A stretch of DNA of 5,356 bases, taken from positions 1 to 5,356 of the forward strand of contig CAMCIP010000165.1 in assembly GCA_945874855.1 (NCBI GenBank). Direction: 5' to 3'. The notes under the pieces are model-generated. The model was not told where the DNA came from. It was given only the letters and a program-made list of their open reading frames with translations, and ran no database searches. The DNA is from Brevundimonas vancanneytii. Its GTDB lineage: Bacteria > Pseudomonadota > Alphaproteobacteria > Caulobacterales > Caulobacteraceae. The position numbers and the translations under genes are program-made. Each line of letters starts with the position of its first letter. Position 1 is the first letter of the stretch. Below, one piece after another: positions 1-5,356 of this stretch.

Positions 1-2252
1 GACTGCGGGCGGTCGATCAGGACGATCCGGGCGCGCGGCGCCGGCGGTGCGGCGTCGAACCGCTTCTCGCCCCGCGCCGTCGCGGGCGCCTGCCAGTCGC
101 CGAAGGTGCGCTCCAGCTCCGCCACGACCTGGTCGAGCGGCCGGTCGGACACCACGAACACCGTGGCATTGTCCGGGCGGATCCAGGCCGCATGTTCACC
201 GGCCATGTCGGCGACCGTCAGCGCACGGACGGTCGCCTCGTCTCCGGTTCCGGTGAAGCCGCGGCCATAGGGGCTGTCGGGGCCGTACAGCAGGGGCGGC
301 AGCGCCCGCTGCGCGATGGCGGCGGGCTGGGTGCGCTCGCTGGCGATGCCCGTCAGGCGCTGGCTCCGGACCCGCTCGAACGCGCTCTGGCCCAGGGCGG
401 GATTGCGGATCACGTCGGCCAGCAGGGTCAGCGCCGGGGCCAGGTTGGCGCTCGGCGTCGACAGGTTCGCGCTGGACCGGTCCATGGACGCGCCCACGTT
501 GATATTGGCCCCGAGGCGCTCCTCGGCCTGCGCCAGGGCATTGGCGTCGCGCGTGGTCGTGCCCTCTTCCAGAAGGTCCAGCATCAGGCTGTGGGCCCCC
601 AGCCGGTCGGCCCGGTCGGCCGCATAGCCGGCGTCGAACGACACCGAGACCCGGGTCACCGGCACCGTCTCGACCCGGGCGTAGACCACCTCGATCCCGT
701 TCGTCAGGCGCGCGCGCTCGACCGTCGGGAAGTCGAGGTCCTCGACCTCGCCGATCCCCGGCATGTCCATGCGCGCGACCCGCGCGATCGGCGCAGCCGG
801 CGTCGGCTCGGCGCCGGACGGCGCGGCGGCCGCCTCGACATAGGCCTCGCGCTCACCCGGCTCGATGGTGATGGAGACGACGGGCCGGGTCAGCCAGCGC
901 CGCATGGCCGCCTGGACCCGGGCCGGGGTCACCGAGGCATAGGCCTCAAGCTCGCGCCGGTAGAAGTCCGGGTCTCCGGCATAGAGCTGGCCCTCGGCCA
1001 GGGTCGAGGCCTTGCCGTTCACCTGTTCCAGGCCCGTCAGCACGCCGGCGACGTAGCGGGTGGTGACCCGGGCGACCTCTTCTTCCGTCGGGCCATTCTC
1101 CAGCAGGTCGGCGATCACGGCGTCGAGCCGCGCCGACACGGCCGCGGGATCCTCGCCCGGCTTCACGTTCACGGTAATCCCGAACAGCCCCAGGCGGTGG
1201 AAGGCCTGCATGCTGGAGTTGACCGACACGGCCGTCTCGTCGCCCCGGACCAGGGCATTGCCGAGGCGGGAACTCGCCAGACCGCCCAGGATCTCGGCCC
1301 CGACCCTCAGCGCCACGGCGTCCTCGTCGAGCAGGCCGGGCACCACCCAGTTGCGGGTCAGCCGGGTGTTGGCCACACGGTCGCGCAGGGTGATCGACAC
1401 GGGTTCGGCCAGGGTGGGGATGTCCGCCTGGGCCGGCGTGTTGACCGGTCCGCGGGGGATGGCGCCGAAATAGCGGTCGACCAGAACCCGGGCGGTCGCC
1501 TCGTCGATGTCGCCCGACAGCACCAGCACGGCATTGTTGGGACCGTATTTGTCGCGGAACCAGTTCCGGACCGTCTCCAGGCTGGCCGCGTCGAGGTCGG
1601 CCATCGATCCGATGGTCGAATGGCGATAGGGGTGCCCCACCGGGAACAGGGCCTCGAGGCGGGCATACTGGAACAGGCCATAGGGCTGGTTGTCGCCCTG
1701 GCGCTTCTCGTTCTGGACGACGCCCCGCTGCAGGTCGAGAACCTCCTGACCCACTTCGCCGAGCAGATAGCCCATGCGGTCGCTCTCGAGGAACAGGGTC
1801 TGCTCCAGGGCCGGCGTCGGCACCGTCTGGAAATAGTTGGTGCGGTCGAACCAGGTGGTGCCGTTCAGGCTGGTCGGGCCCAGCGCCCGCATGCGGCCCA
1901 GATAGCTGCCCGGCGCATTCTCGGAGCCGCCGAACATCAGGTGTTCGAACAGGTGGGCGAAGCCGGTCGATCCCGCGGGCTCGTCCTTGGAGCCGACATT
2001 GTACCAGATGGACACCGCCACGACCGGGGCCTTGCGGTCCTCATGCACGACGACCGTCAGGCCATTGTCCAGCTGGAACCGCGACCAGGGAATGTCGATC
2101 TCGGCCACCAGTTCCGACACCGGCGCCGCGCGCAGCTCCGCATCCTGGGCCGGGCCGGAGCGGCCCGCCGGGGCTGCGGGTGTCTGGGCAAATGCAACGG
2201 CCGGCGAAACAGCAGCGAGGAGGGCGGCGAGCGAGACGGCACGAAGGCGCAT
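1..2252 (-). CDS. M16 family zinc metallopeptidase, secreted, two-domain fused form (3' end outside window)
   Basis: This is a periplasmic zinc endopeptidase of the M16 (pitrilysin/processing-peptidase-like) family; its substrate is unknown. Translation from the ATG at 2252-2250 gives 750 complete codons without a stop. Residues 1-22 look like a Sec signal peptide ending AVAFA|QTPA, with no lipobox Cys. The active domain follows (about 55-205). It has the inverted zinc motif HLFEH at H100-E103-H104, the family signature SLNGTTWFDRTNYF at 128-141, and a downstream Glu in VVQNEKRQ (E182), the expected third zinc ligand. An M16_C-like part covers about 210-465, and an Ala/Pro linker sits near 473-490. 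A second M16 unit (about 505 onward) has no HxxEH, as is usual for the non-catalytic half of fused members. The frame stops at IVLIDRPQ, a conserved point roughly 200 residues before the usual end of proteins of about 940 residues. An AGGA lies 8 nt before the start. The family call is firm; the substrate is not known. Confidence 0.95.
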   Translation of the reverse strand, partial: MRLRAVSLAALLAAVSPAVAFAQTPAAPAGRSGPAQDAELRAAPVSELVAEIDIPWSRFQLDNGLTVVVHEDRKAPVVAVSIWYNVGSKDEPAGSTGFAHLFEHLMFGGSENAPGSYLGRMRALGPTSLNGTTWFDRTNYFQTVPTPALEQTLFLESDRMGYLLGEVGQEVLDLQRGVVQNEKRQGDNQPYGLFQYARLEALFPVGHPYRHSTIGSMADLDAASLETVRNWFRDKYGPNNAVLVLSGDIDEATARVLVDRYFGAIPRGPVNTPAQADIPTLAEPVSITLRDRVANTRLTRNWVVPGLLDEDAVALRVGAEILGGLASSRLGNALVRGDETAVSVNSSMQAFHRLGLFGITVNVKPGEDPAAVSARLDAVIADLLENGPTEEEVARVTTRYVAGVLTGLEQVNGKASTLAEGQLYAGDPDFYRRELEAYASVTPARVQAAMRRWLTRPVVSITIEPGEREAYVEAAAAPSGAEPTPAAPIARVARMDMPGIGEVEDLDFPTVERARLTNGIEVVYARVETVPVTRVSVSFDAGYAADRADRLGAHSLMLDLLEEGTTTRDANALAQAEERLGANINVGASMDRSSANLSTPSANLAPALTLLADVIRNPALGQSAFERVRSQRLTGIASERTQPAAIAQRALPPLLYGPDSPYGRGFTGTGDEATVRALTVADMAGEHAAWIRPDNATVFVVSDRPLDQVVAELERTFGDWQAPATARGEKRFDAAPPAPRARIVLIDRPQ

Positions 2253-2340
2253 GGAAACGATCCTGATCGGCGGGGAAACCAACCTTAACCGGCTGACCCC
2301 CGCAGGCAATCGCTCAAAACCGCGCAGCGCATGTGAGGGG

Positions 2341-2416
2341 TGGTGCCGGTTGCAGGAATCGAACCCGCGACATCCAGTTTACAAAACTGGCGCTCTACCA
2401 ACTGAGCTAAACCGGC
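2341..2416 (-). tRNA. tRNA-Thr (anticodon UGU)
   Basis: The minus strand folds into a complete 76-nt cloverleaf. The acceptor stem GCCGGTT pairs perfectly with AACCGGC, followed by discriminator A and a genome-encoded CCA at 2343-2341. The D arm is GCTC/GAGC with loop AGTTGGTA. The anticodon stem is CCAGT/ACTGG around loop TTTGTAA, giving anticodon TGT, which reads ACA (and by wobble ACG) threonine codons. The T arm is GCGGG/CCTGC with one G-U pair and loop TTCGATT. The known threonine identity features G1-C72, C2-G71, G35 and U36 are all present. It lies 42 nt downstream of the HIT gene stop and 88 nt upstream of the M16 start, on the same strand as both. I see no strong terminator after it. 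Confidence 0.97.
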
Positions 2417-2458
2417 CCTGCGCATGCGCTTGCGCCGCTTATGCCGATCCCGTCGCCG

Positions 2459-2896
2459 TCAGTCCATCGCCGCGGCGATGCGGGCGGCCGTCGCCTTCAG
2501 CGCCTCGGGATCTGCCATGGGCGCATGGCCGTGGCCCTTCATCGGCCGGTCGGCCCAGCGCGGCACCACGTGCAGGTGCAGGTGAAACACCGTCTGCCCG
2601 CCCGCCTCGCCGTTGAACTGCAGGAGGGAGACGCCGTCGGGCTGCAAGGCCGCTGCCGCCGCCCGCGCCACCCGCCGCGCCGTCTCGGCCAGCTCGGCCA
2701 GCACCTCGGCCTCCACCTCGAGCAGGTTCCGCGCCTTCGAGACCTTGGAGATGATCAGGGCATGCCCCTCTGACTGGGGAAACACGTCCATGAAGACCAG
2801 CACCCGGTCATTCTCCCAGACCCGCGCCGCCGGAATCTCCCCGCGCAGGATGCGGGCGAACACGTTCTGCTCGTCATAGGAACCGGTCAGGCTCAT
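2459..2896 (-). CDS. HIT family protein (histidine triad nucleotide hydrolase)
   Basis: This is a 145-residue cytosolic protein of the histidine triad superfamily, whose members hydrolyse or transfer nucleoside phosphoramidates, dinucleoside polyphosphates or related nucleotides. The diagnostic HxHxHxx motif is seen as HLHLHVV at residues 105-111, with H107 as the expected nucleophile. It sits in the usual context N95-G96-E97-AGGQTVF before it and PR after it. The N-terminal half carries the family block around FMDVFPQSEGHALIISK (residues 35-51). Length and layout match bacterial HinT/HIT proteins of about 110-150 residues. The extra C-terminal stretch (about 114-145) is Ala-rich and probably helical. 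The true substrate cannot be read from sequence. The ATG at 2896 is preferred over a TTG ten codons upstream because a strong ribosome binding site lies between the two. The gene is divergent from the holin-family gene and precedes the tRNA-Thr on the same strand. Confidence 0.95.
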   Translation of the reverse strand: MSLTGSYDEQNVFARILRGEIPAARVWENDRVLVFMDVFPQSEGHALIISKVSKARNLLEVEAEVLAELAETARRVARAAAAALQPDGVSLLQFNGEAGGQTVFHLHLHVVPRWADRPMKGHGHAPMADPEALKATAARIAAAMD

Positions 2897-2998
2897 GGGG
2901 CGCTCCTTCCCTCGGAGACCTAGCAAAATCGACGGGAGGAGGGGAGCTGATCCGGCAAAGGTGCGCTATCCAGGCGTGACCGTTCAGGAGACCCGTCC
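2897..2998. promoter_or_regulatory. Divergent intergenic region, candidate promoters for the HIT and holin-family genes
   Basis: These 102 bp lie between two divergently transcribed genes and must hold at least one promoter in each direction. On the minus strand GCTAGGTC (2924-2917) matches 7 of 8 positions of the Caulobacter housekeeping -10 pattern GCTANAWC as I know it, but I see no matching -35. On the plus strand GCTATC (2965-2970) is a partial -10 match, with a poor -35-like CTGATCC at 2947-2953. The plus-strand ribosome binding site AGGAG (2986-2990) is 8 nt before the holin-family ATG. A purine tract runs through about 2932-2946. The region is well supported as a promoter region by gene arrangement; the individual boxes are weak. 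Confidence 0.4.
2903..2908 (-). promoter_or_regulatory. Ribosome binding site deciding the HIT gene start
   Basis: AAGGAG on the minus strand sits 6 nt before the ATG at 2896. It lies inside the ten-codon extension that would result from the upstream TTG (2926-2924), so it favours the ATG as the real start. Confidence 0.8.
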
Positions 2999-3358
2999 AT
3001 GATCCGCTTCATCGTCCAGGCCCTGGTGACCATGGCCGGCCTCTGGCTGGCGGCGCGGTTCGTGCCGGGCGTCGCCTTCTCCTCGACCGGATCCCTGATC
3101 GCGGCGGCGCTGATCCTGGGCCTGGTCAACGCCTTCGTCCGGCCGATCCTCGTGGTGGTCACCTTCCCGATCACCCTCATCACCCTGGGCCTGTTCCTGC
3201 TGGTCGTGAATGCCGCGACCATCGGCCTGACCGCCCTGTTCCTCGACGGCTTCGTGGTCGACGGCCTGTGGGCCGGGATCGGCGCCGCCATCGTCACCGG
3301 CGTGATCAGCTGGCTGGCCGGGGCCTTCATCTCCGACGGCAAGCGCGACCGAGGGTGA
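2999..3358 (+). CDS. Phage holin family protein (YvlD/DUF360-like four-helix membrane protein)
   Basis: This is a 119-residue inner-membrane protein that is almost wholly hydrophobic. Four membrane segments can be drawn at about 2-24, 31-51, 52-82 (containing a Pro) and 88-111, with a short charged tail SDGKRDRG. The central block LGLVNAFVRP (41-49) followed by TFPITLITLGLFLLVVNA (55-72) is the hallmark of the family Pfam calls Phage_holin_4_2 (formerly DUF360; B. subtilis YvlD). Length fits the usual 105-125 residues. The family name comes from distant resemblance to holins. These proteins are common chromosomal genes of unknown function, and nothing here (no endolysin, no phage genes) suggests lysis. 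AGGAG 8 nt upstream supports the start. It is 31 nt upstream of the Nramp-like gene on the same strand, and the two are probably co-transcribed. The family call is confident; the role is unknown. Confidence 0.9.
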   Translation: MIRFIVQALVTMAGLWLAARFVPGVAFSSTGSLIAAALILGLVNAFVRPILVVVTFPITLITLGLFLLVVNAATIGLTALFLDGFVVDGLWAGIGAAIVTGVISWLAGAFISDGKRDRG

Positions 3359-3389
3359 CAGACGCCGCCTGACGGGCCAGCTTCGGATC

Positions 3390-4655
3390 ATGACCGAACC
3401 TGCCGCGCACGCGCCCCCCCGCACCCTCTCCCTGATCGGCCCCGGCATTGTCGTGGCGGCGACCGGGGTGGGAGCGGGGGATCTGGTGGCCACCCTCGTG
3501 GCCGGATCGCGCTTCGGCTACGCCCTGCTCTGGGCGGCCCTGATCGGCACGGTCCTGAAGATCGCCCTGGCCGAAGGCGTCGGCCGCTACACCCTCGCTT
3601 CCGGCCGCACGGTGTTCGAGGGCTGGTCCGGCTTGCCCGGGCCGCGTCTGGGGCGGCTGAACTGGGCGGGCGCCTATTTCGGCCTCTATGCGGTCGTCTG
3701 GGGCTTCGTCTACGGCGCGGCGGCCATGACCGCCTCGGCCCTGCCGCTGACGGCCCTGTTCCCGGCGCTGGACCTCAAGACCTGGGGCATGATCAGCGGC
3801 GTGCTGGGCCTGGGCCTGGTGATGATCGGCGGCTATGGCCTGTTCGAGAAGATCATGACCGCCCTGGTGGGCATCATGTTCGTGACCGTGGTGGGCCTGG
3901 CCGTCCTCGTCGCGCCCGACGTGCCGCGCCTGCTGACCGGCGTCTGGCCGACCCTGCCGGGCGATTCGGGTTTCTACGTCCTTGGCCTCATCGGCGGGGT
4001 CGGGGGCACCATCACCATGGCGGCCTATGGCTACTGGCTGGCAGCCAAGGGCTGGAAGGGGCCGGCGTTCATCGCCCTGATGCGGATCGACAACCGCATC
4101 GCCTATGCCGTGACCGGCCTGTTCGTGGTGGCCATGCTGATCGTCGGGGCCGAGCTTCTGCACGCCTCGGGCACCGCGCTCCAGAGCGGCGATCGCGGCC
4201 TGCTGGACCTTGGCAAGGTGCTGGAAGACCGGTTCGGCCGCCCCGTGGCGATCGGCTTTCTGGTCGGCTTCTGGGCCACCAGCTTCTCCAGCCTGATCGG
4301 CGTCTGGCAGGGGGTCAGCCTGATGTTCGCCGACTTCGCCGCCCACCTGGCCGGCCGCGCCGAAGACCCGGCCGTGCGCGGCCCGCGCAGCCCGGCCTTC
4401 ATCGCCTATGCCCTGTGGCTGACCTTTCCGCCCATGGCCCTGCTCTTCATCGACCGTCCCTTCGCCCTGATCGTGGCCTATGGGGCGCTGGGCAGCCTGT
4501 TCATGCCCTTTCTGGCCGGCACACTGATCTGGCTGCTGAATTCGGCCCGGACCCCGGTCGAATGGAGGTCCGGCTGGATTTCCAACGGCTTGCTGGCCGC
4601 GGCCGCAGCGCTCTTCCTGGTCCTCGCCGGACGGGAGATCACGGGACTCCTGTGA
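3390..4655 (+). CDS. Nramp (SLC11)-related membrane transporter with non-canonical metal-binding motifs
   Basis: This is a 421-residue polytopic inner-membrane protein with about 11 membrane segments and a short cytosolic N terminus. Homology to Nramp/MntH is visible by eye against E. coli MntH recalled from memory. LIGPGIVVAATG...FGYALLW (15-48) aligns gaplessly with the MntH first-helix region. LFEK (151-154) matches PLEK, and the GVWPTLP segment (184-190) matches the loop before helix 6. However, the helix-1 DPGN motif reads GAGD (28-31) and the helix-6 AxxMPH region reads GTITMA (206-211). The usual Asp, Asn and Met ligands and the conserved His are therefore replaced, and Mn/Fe transport should not be assumed. 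It could carry another cation or an unrelated solute. The ATG at 3390 has only a weak ribosome binding site. There is no other ATG or GTG in the 31-nt gap after the holin-family gene, and no stop in this frame, so translational coupling is possible. Confidence 0.88.
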   Translation: MTEPAAHAPPRTLSLIGPGIVVAATGVGAGDLVATLVAGSRFGYALLWAALIGTVLKIALAEGVGRYTLASGRTVFEGWSGLPGPRLGRLNWAGAYFGLYAVVWGFVYGAAAMTASALPLTALFPALDLKTWGMISGVLGLGLVMIGGYGLFEKIMTALVGIMFVTVVGLAVLVAPDVPRLLTGVWPTLPGDSGFYVLGLIGGVGGTITMAAYGYWLAAKGWKGPAFIALMRIDNRIAYAVTGLFVVAMLIVGAELLHASGTALQSGDRGLLDLGKVLEDRFGRPVAIGFLVGFWATSFSSLIGVWQGVSLMFADFAAHLAGRAEDPAVRGPRSPAFIAYALWLTFPPMALLFIDRPFALIVAYGALGSLFMPFLAGTLIWLLNSARTPVEWRSGWISNGLLAAAAALFLVLAGREITGLL

Positions 4656-4659
4656 GCTG

Positions 4660-4688
4660 TTGCGAAGCTTTCTCGATCCGACTACGGA
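4660..4688 (+). promoter_or_regulatory. Weak candidate promoter for fabD
   Basis: TTGCGA (4660-4665) and TACGGA (4683-4688) are spaced by 17 bp. The -35 is reasonable and the -10 poor. If used, transcription would start near 4695, inside the inverted repeat. The 64-bp gap between the Nramp-like stop and fabD has no clear terminator, so read-through from upstream is also possible. Confidence 0.25.
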
Positions 4689-4691
4689 GCC

Positions 4692-4708
4692 TTCAGAGAA
4701 TCTCTGAA
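4692..4708. repeat. Perfect 8+1+8 inverted repeat upstream of fabD (possible operator or leader hairpin)
   Basis: TTCAGAGA-A-TCTCTGAA is a perfect interrupted palindrome of 17 bp whose last base is 11 bp before the fabD ATG. It is AT-richer than its surroundings. As DNA it has the size and symmetry of a dimeric repressor site. As RNA it could form a 7-bp stem with a 3-nt loop close to the ribosome binding region. There is no T-run after it, so it is not a typical terminator. I do not recognise it as a known FabR, FapR or FadR site. Confidence 0.6.
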
Positions 4709-4719
4709 ACGAGCATTTC

Positions 4720-5356
4720 ATGACCACTGCCTTCCTCTTCCCCGGCCAGGGCAGTCAGGCCGTGGGCATGGGCGCGGCCCTGGCAGACGCCTTTCCCGCC
4801 GCGCGCGAGGTCTTCGCCGAGGTCGACGACGCCCTGGGCCAGGCCCTGTCGCGGCTGATGCGCGAGGGGCCCGAGGATCAGCTCACCCTGACCGAAAACG
4901 CCCAGCCGGCCCTGATGGCCGTGTCCATGGCCGCCATGCGGGCCCTGAAGGTCGAGTTCGGTGTCGACGTGACCCGCGCCGCCTTCGTCGCCGGCCACTC
5001 CCTGGGTGAGTATTCGGCCCTGTGCGCCGCCGGGGCCCTGTCGCTGGCCGATGCCGCCCGCCTGCTGAAGCTGCGCGGTCAGGCCATGCAGCGGGCGGTT
5101 CCCGTCGGCCGCGGGGCCATGGCCTCCCTGATCGGGCCGAAGACGGATCTGGCCCTGGCCGAGGCCGCCGCGGCCGCGGGGGCCGAAGTCGGCGTCTGCG
5201 TCGTGGCCAATGACAACAACGCCGGCAACGTCGTCATCTCGGGCGACAAGGCCGCCGTGGACCGCGCCATCGAACGCGCCAAGGAACTGGGCGCCCGCGC
5301 CATCCCCCTGAACGTCTCGGCGCCCTTCCATTGCCCCCTGATGGCCCCCGCGGCCG
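4720..5356 (+). CDS. fabD: Malonyl-CoA:ACP transacylase FabD (3' end outside window)
   Basis: This cytosolic enzyme moves the malonyl group from CoA to acyl carrier protein, supplying the extender unit for type II fatty acid synthesis. The 212 visible codons show the family landmarks. FPGQGSQ at 7-13 contains oxyanion-hole Q10. GHSLGEY at 92-98 has nucleophile S94. R119 in LRGQAMQ is the Arg that binds the malonyl carboxylate. H204 in SAPFHCPLM is the partner of the catalytic Ser. These correspond to E. coli Q11, S92, R117 and H201. VANDNNAGNVVISG at 162-175 is also a conserved block. The family is about 310 residues, so roughly the last third is missing at the right edge. An Ala-rich helix at 147-155 is unremarkable for high GC. 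The start is fixed by the conserved N terminus, although the ribosome binding site (around AACGAG, 4708-4713) is weak. In many bacteria fabD leads a fab/acp cluster; that lies outside this window. Confidence 0.97.
   Translation, partial: MTTAFLFPGQGSQAVGMGAALADAFPAAREVFAEVDDALGQALSRLMREGPEDQLTLTENAQPALMAVSMAAMRALKVEFGVDVTRAAFVAGHSLGEYSALCAAGALSLADAARLLKLRGQAMQRAVPVGRGAMASLIGPKTDLALAEAAAAAGAEVGVCVVANDNNAGNVVISGDKAAVDRAIERAKELGARAIPLNVSAPFHCPLMAPAA

Noticed and set aside
192..2288. A 698-codon open frame on the plus strand opposite the M16 gene
   Set aside because: It uses the same triplets as the M16 codons read backwards. High-GC coding sequence avoids TTA, CTA and TCA codons, so the antisense frame stays open. 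Its translation is Gly/Arg/His-rich with no recognisable domain, while the minus strand encodes a full M16 protein.
2285..2290. TTAACC, resembling a half-site for the cell-cycle regulator CtrA, upstream of the M16 gene
   Set aside because: There is no second TTAA at 7-bp spacing on either side, and the last two bases do not match the TTAACCAT half-site. A lone hexamer is too weak.
2253..2340. Integration (attachment) site or terminator just beyond the tRNA-Thr 3' end
   Set aside because: No repeated copy of the tRNA 3' end, integrase or element boundary is visible. The only hairpin I can draw after the tRNA (CGC/GCG before GGTTTT) has three base pairs, too weak to call a terminator.
2420..2429. 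10-bp palindrome GCGCATGCGC between the HIT gene and tRNA-Thr
   Set aside because: It is a short alternating GC-rich palindrome of a kind frequent in such genomes. It has no loop for a stable hairpin and no T-run, so it is not called as a terminator or operator.
2897..2926. A ten-residue N-terminal extension of the HIT protein from a TTG start
   Set aside because: AAGGAG lies inside the extension at proper spacing to the ATG at 2896, and the protein from that ATG already has the normal family length.
2999..3358. Holin-family gene as evidence of a prophage or lysis cassette
   Set aside because: The family name is misleading: these are common chromosomal membrane proteins, and no endolysin, spanin or phage structural gene is nearby.
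3327..4727. A 466-codon open frame on the minus strand opposite the Nramp-like gene
   Set aside because: Its translation is a low-complexity Gly/Gln/His/Asp-rich product typical of antisense to GC-rich membrane-protein genes. It overlaps a clear transporter gene and crosses the starts of two neighbours.
4693..5331. A 212-codon minus-strand frame opposite fabD
   Set aside because: It is the antisense shadow of fabD: Gly/Gln/His-rich, with no family features and no ribosome binding site.

Overview
The window is a high-GC stretch of about 5.4 kb with alphaproteobacterial character. The third-position GC bias is strong enough to leave long spurious open frames opposite the real genes. Gene content and protein style (a fused periplasmic M16 peptidase, and a FabD with the sequence style of Caulobacterales) suggest Caulobacterales, perhaps Brevundimonas. 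That placement is inference from recognition and was not tested by a search. It looks like ordinary chromosomal core sequence: I see no mobile element, CRISPR array, phage block or toxin-antitoxin pair.

Left half, minus strand: reading leftwards from about 2896 there is a HIT-family (histidine triad) hydrolase, then a tRNA-Thr(UGU) with encoded CCA, then a large secreted M16 zinc metallopeptidase that runs off the left edge with 750 codons visible. The M16 gene keeps its HxxEH zinc site and a signal peptide.

Right half, plus strand: a 102-bp divergent intergenic region separates the HIT gene from a small four-helix membrane protein of the 'phage holin family' (YvlD/DUF360-like). Thirty-one bases later comes an 11-helix-type Nramp-related transporter whose two metal-binding motifs are both replaced. 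After a 64-bp gap the window ends inside fabD (malonyl-CoA:ACP transacylase; 212 codons visible).

The genes do not form one pathway. The holin-family and Nramp-like genes are probably co-transcribed, and fabD probably begins a separate fatty-acid synthesis unit. Two things merit a second look. One is the Nramp-like transporter, in which the canonical DPGN and MPH positions read GAGD and TMA. The other is a perfect 8+1+8 inverted repeat ending 11 bp before the fabD start, in a position suited to an operator or a small mRNA hairpin. I found no convincing evidence of a wholly new system.
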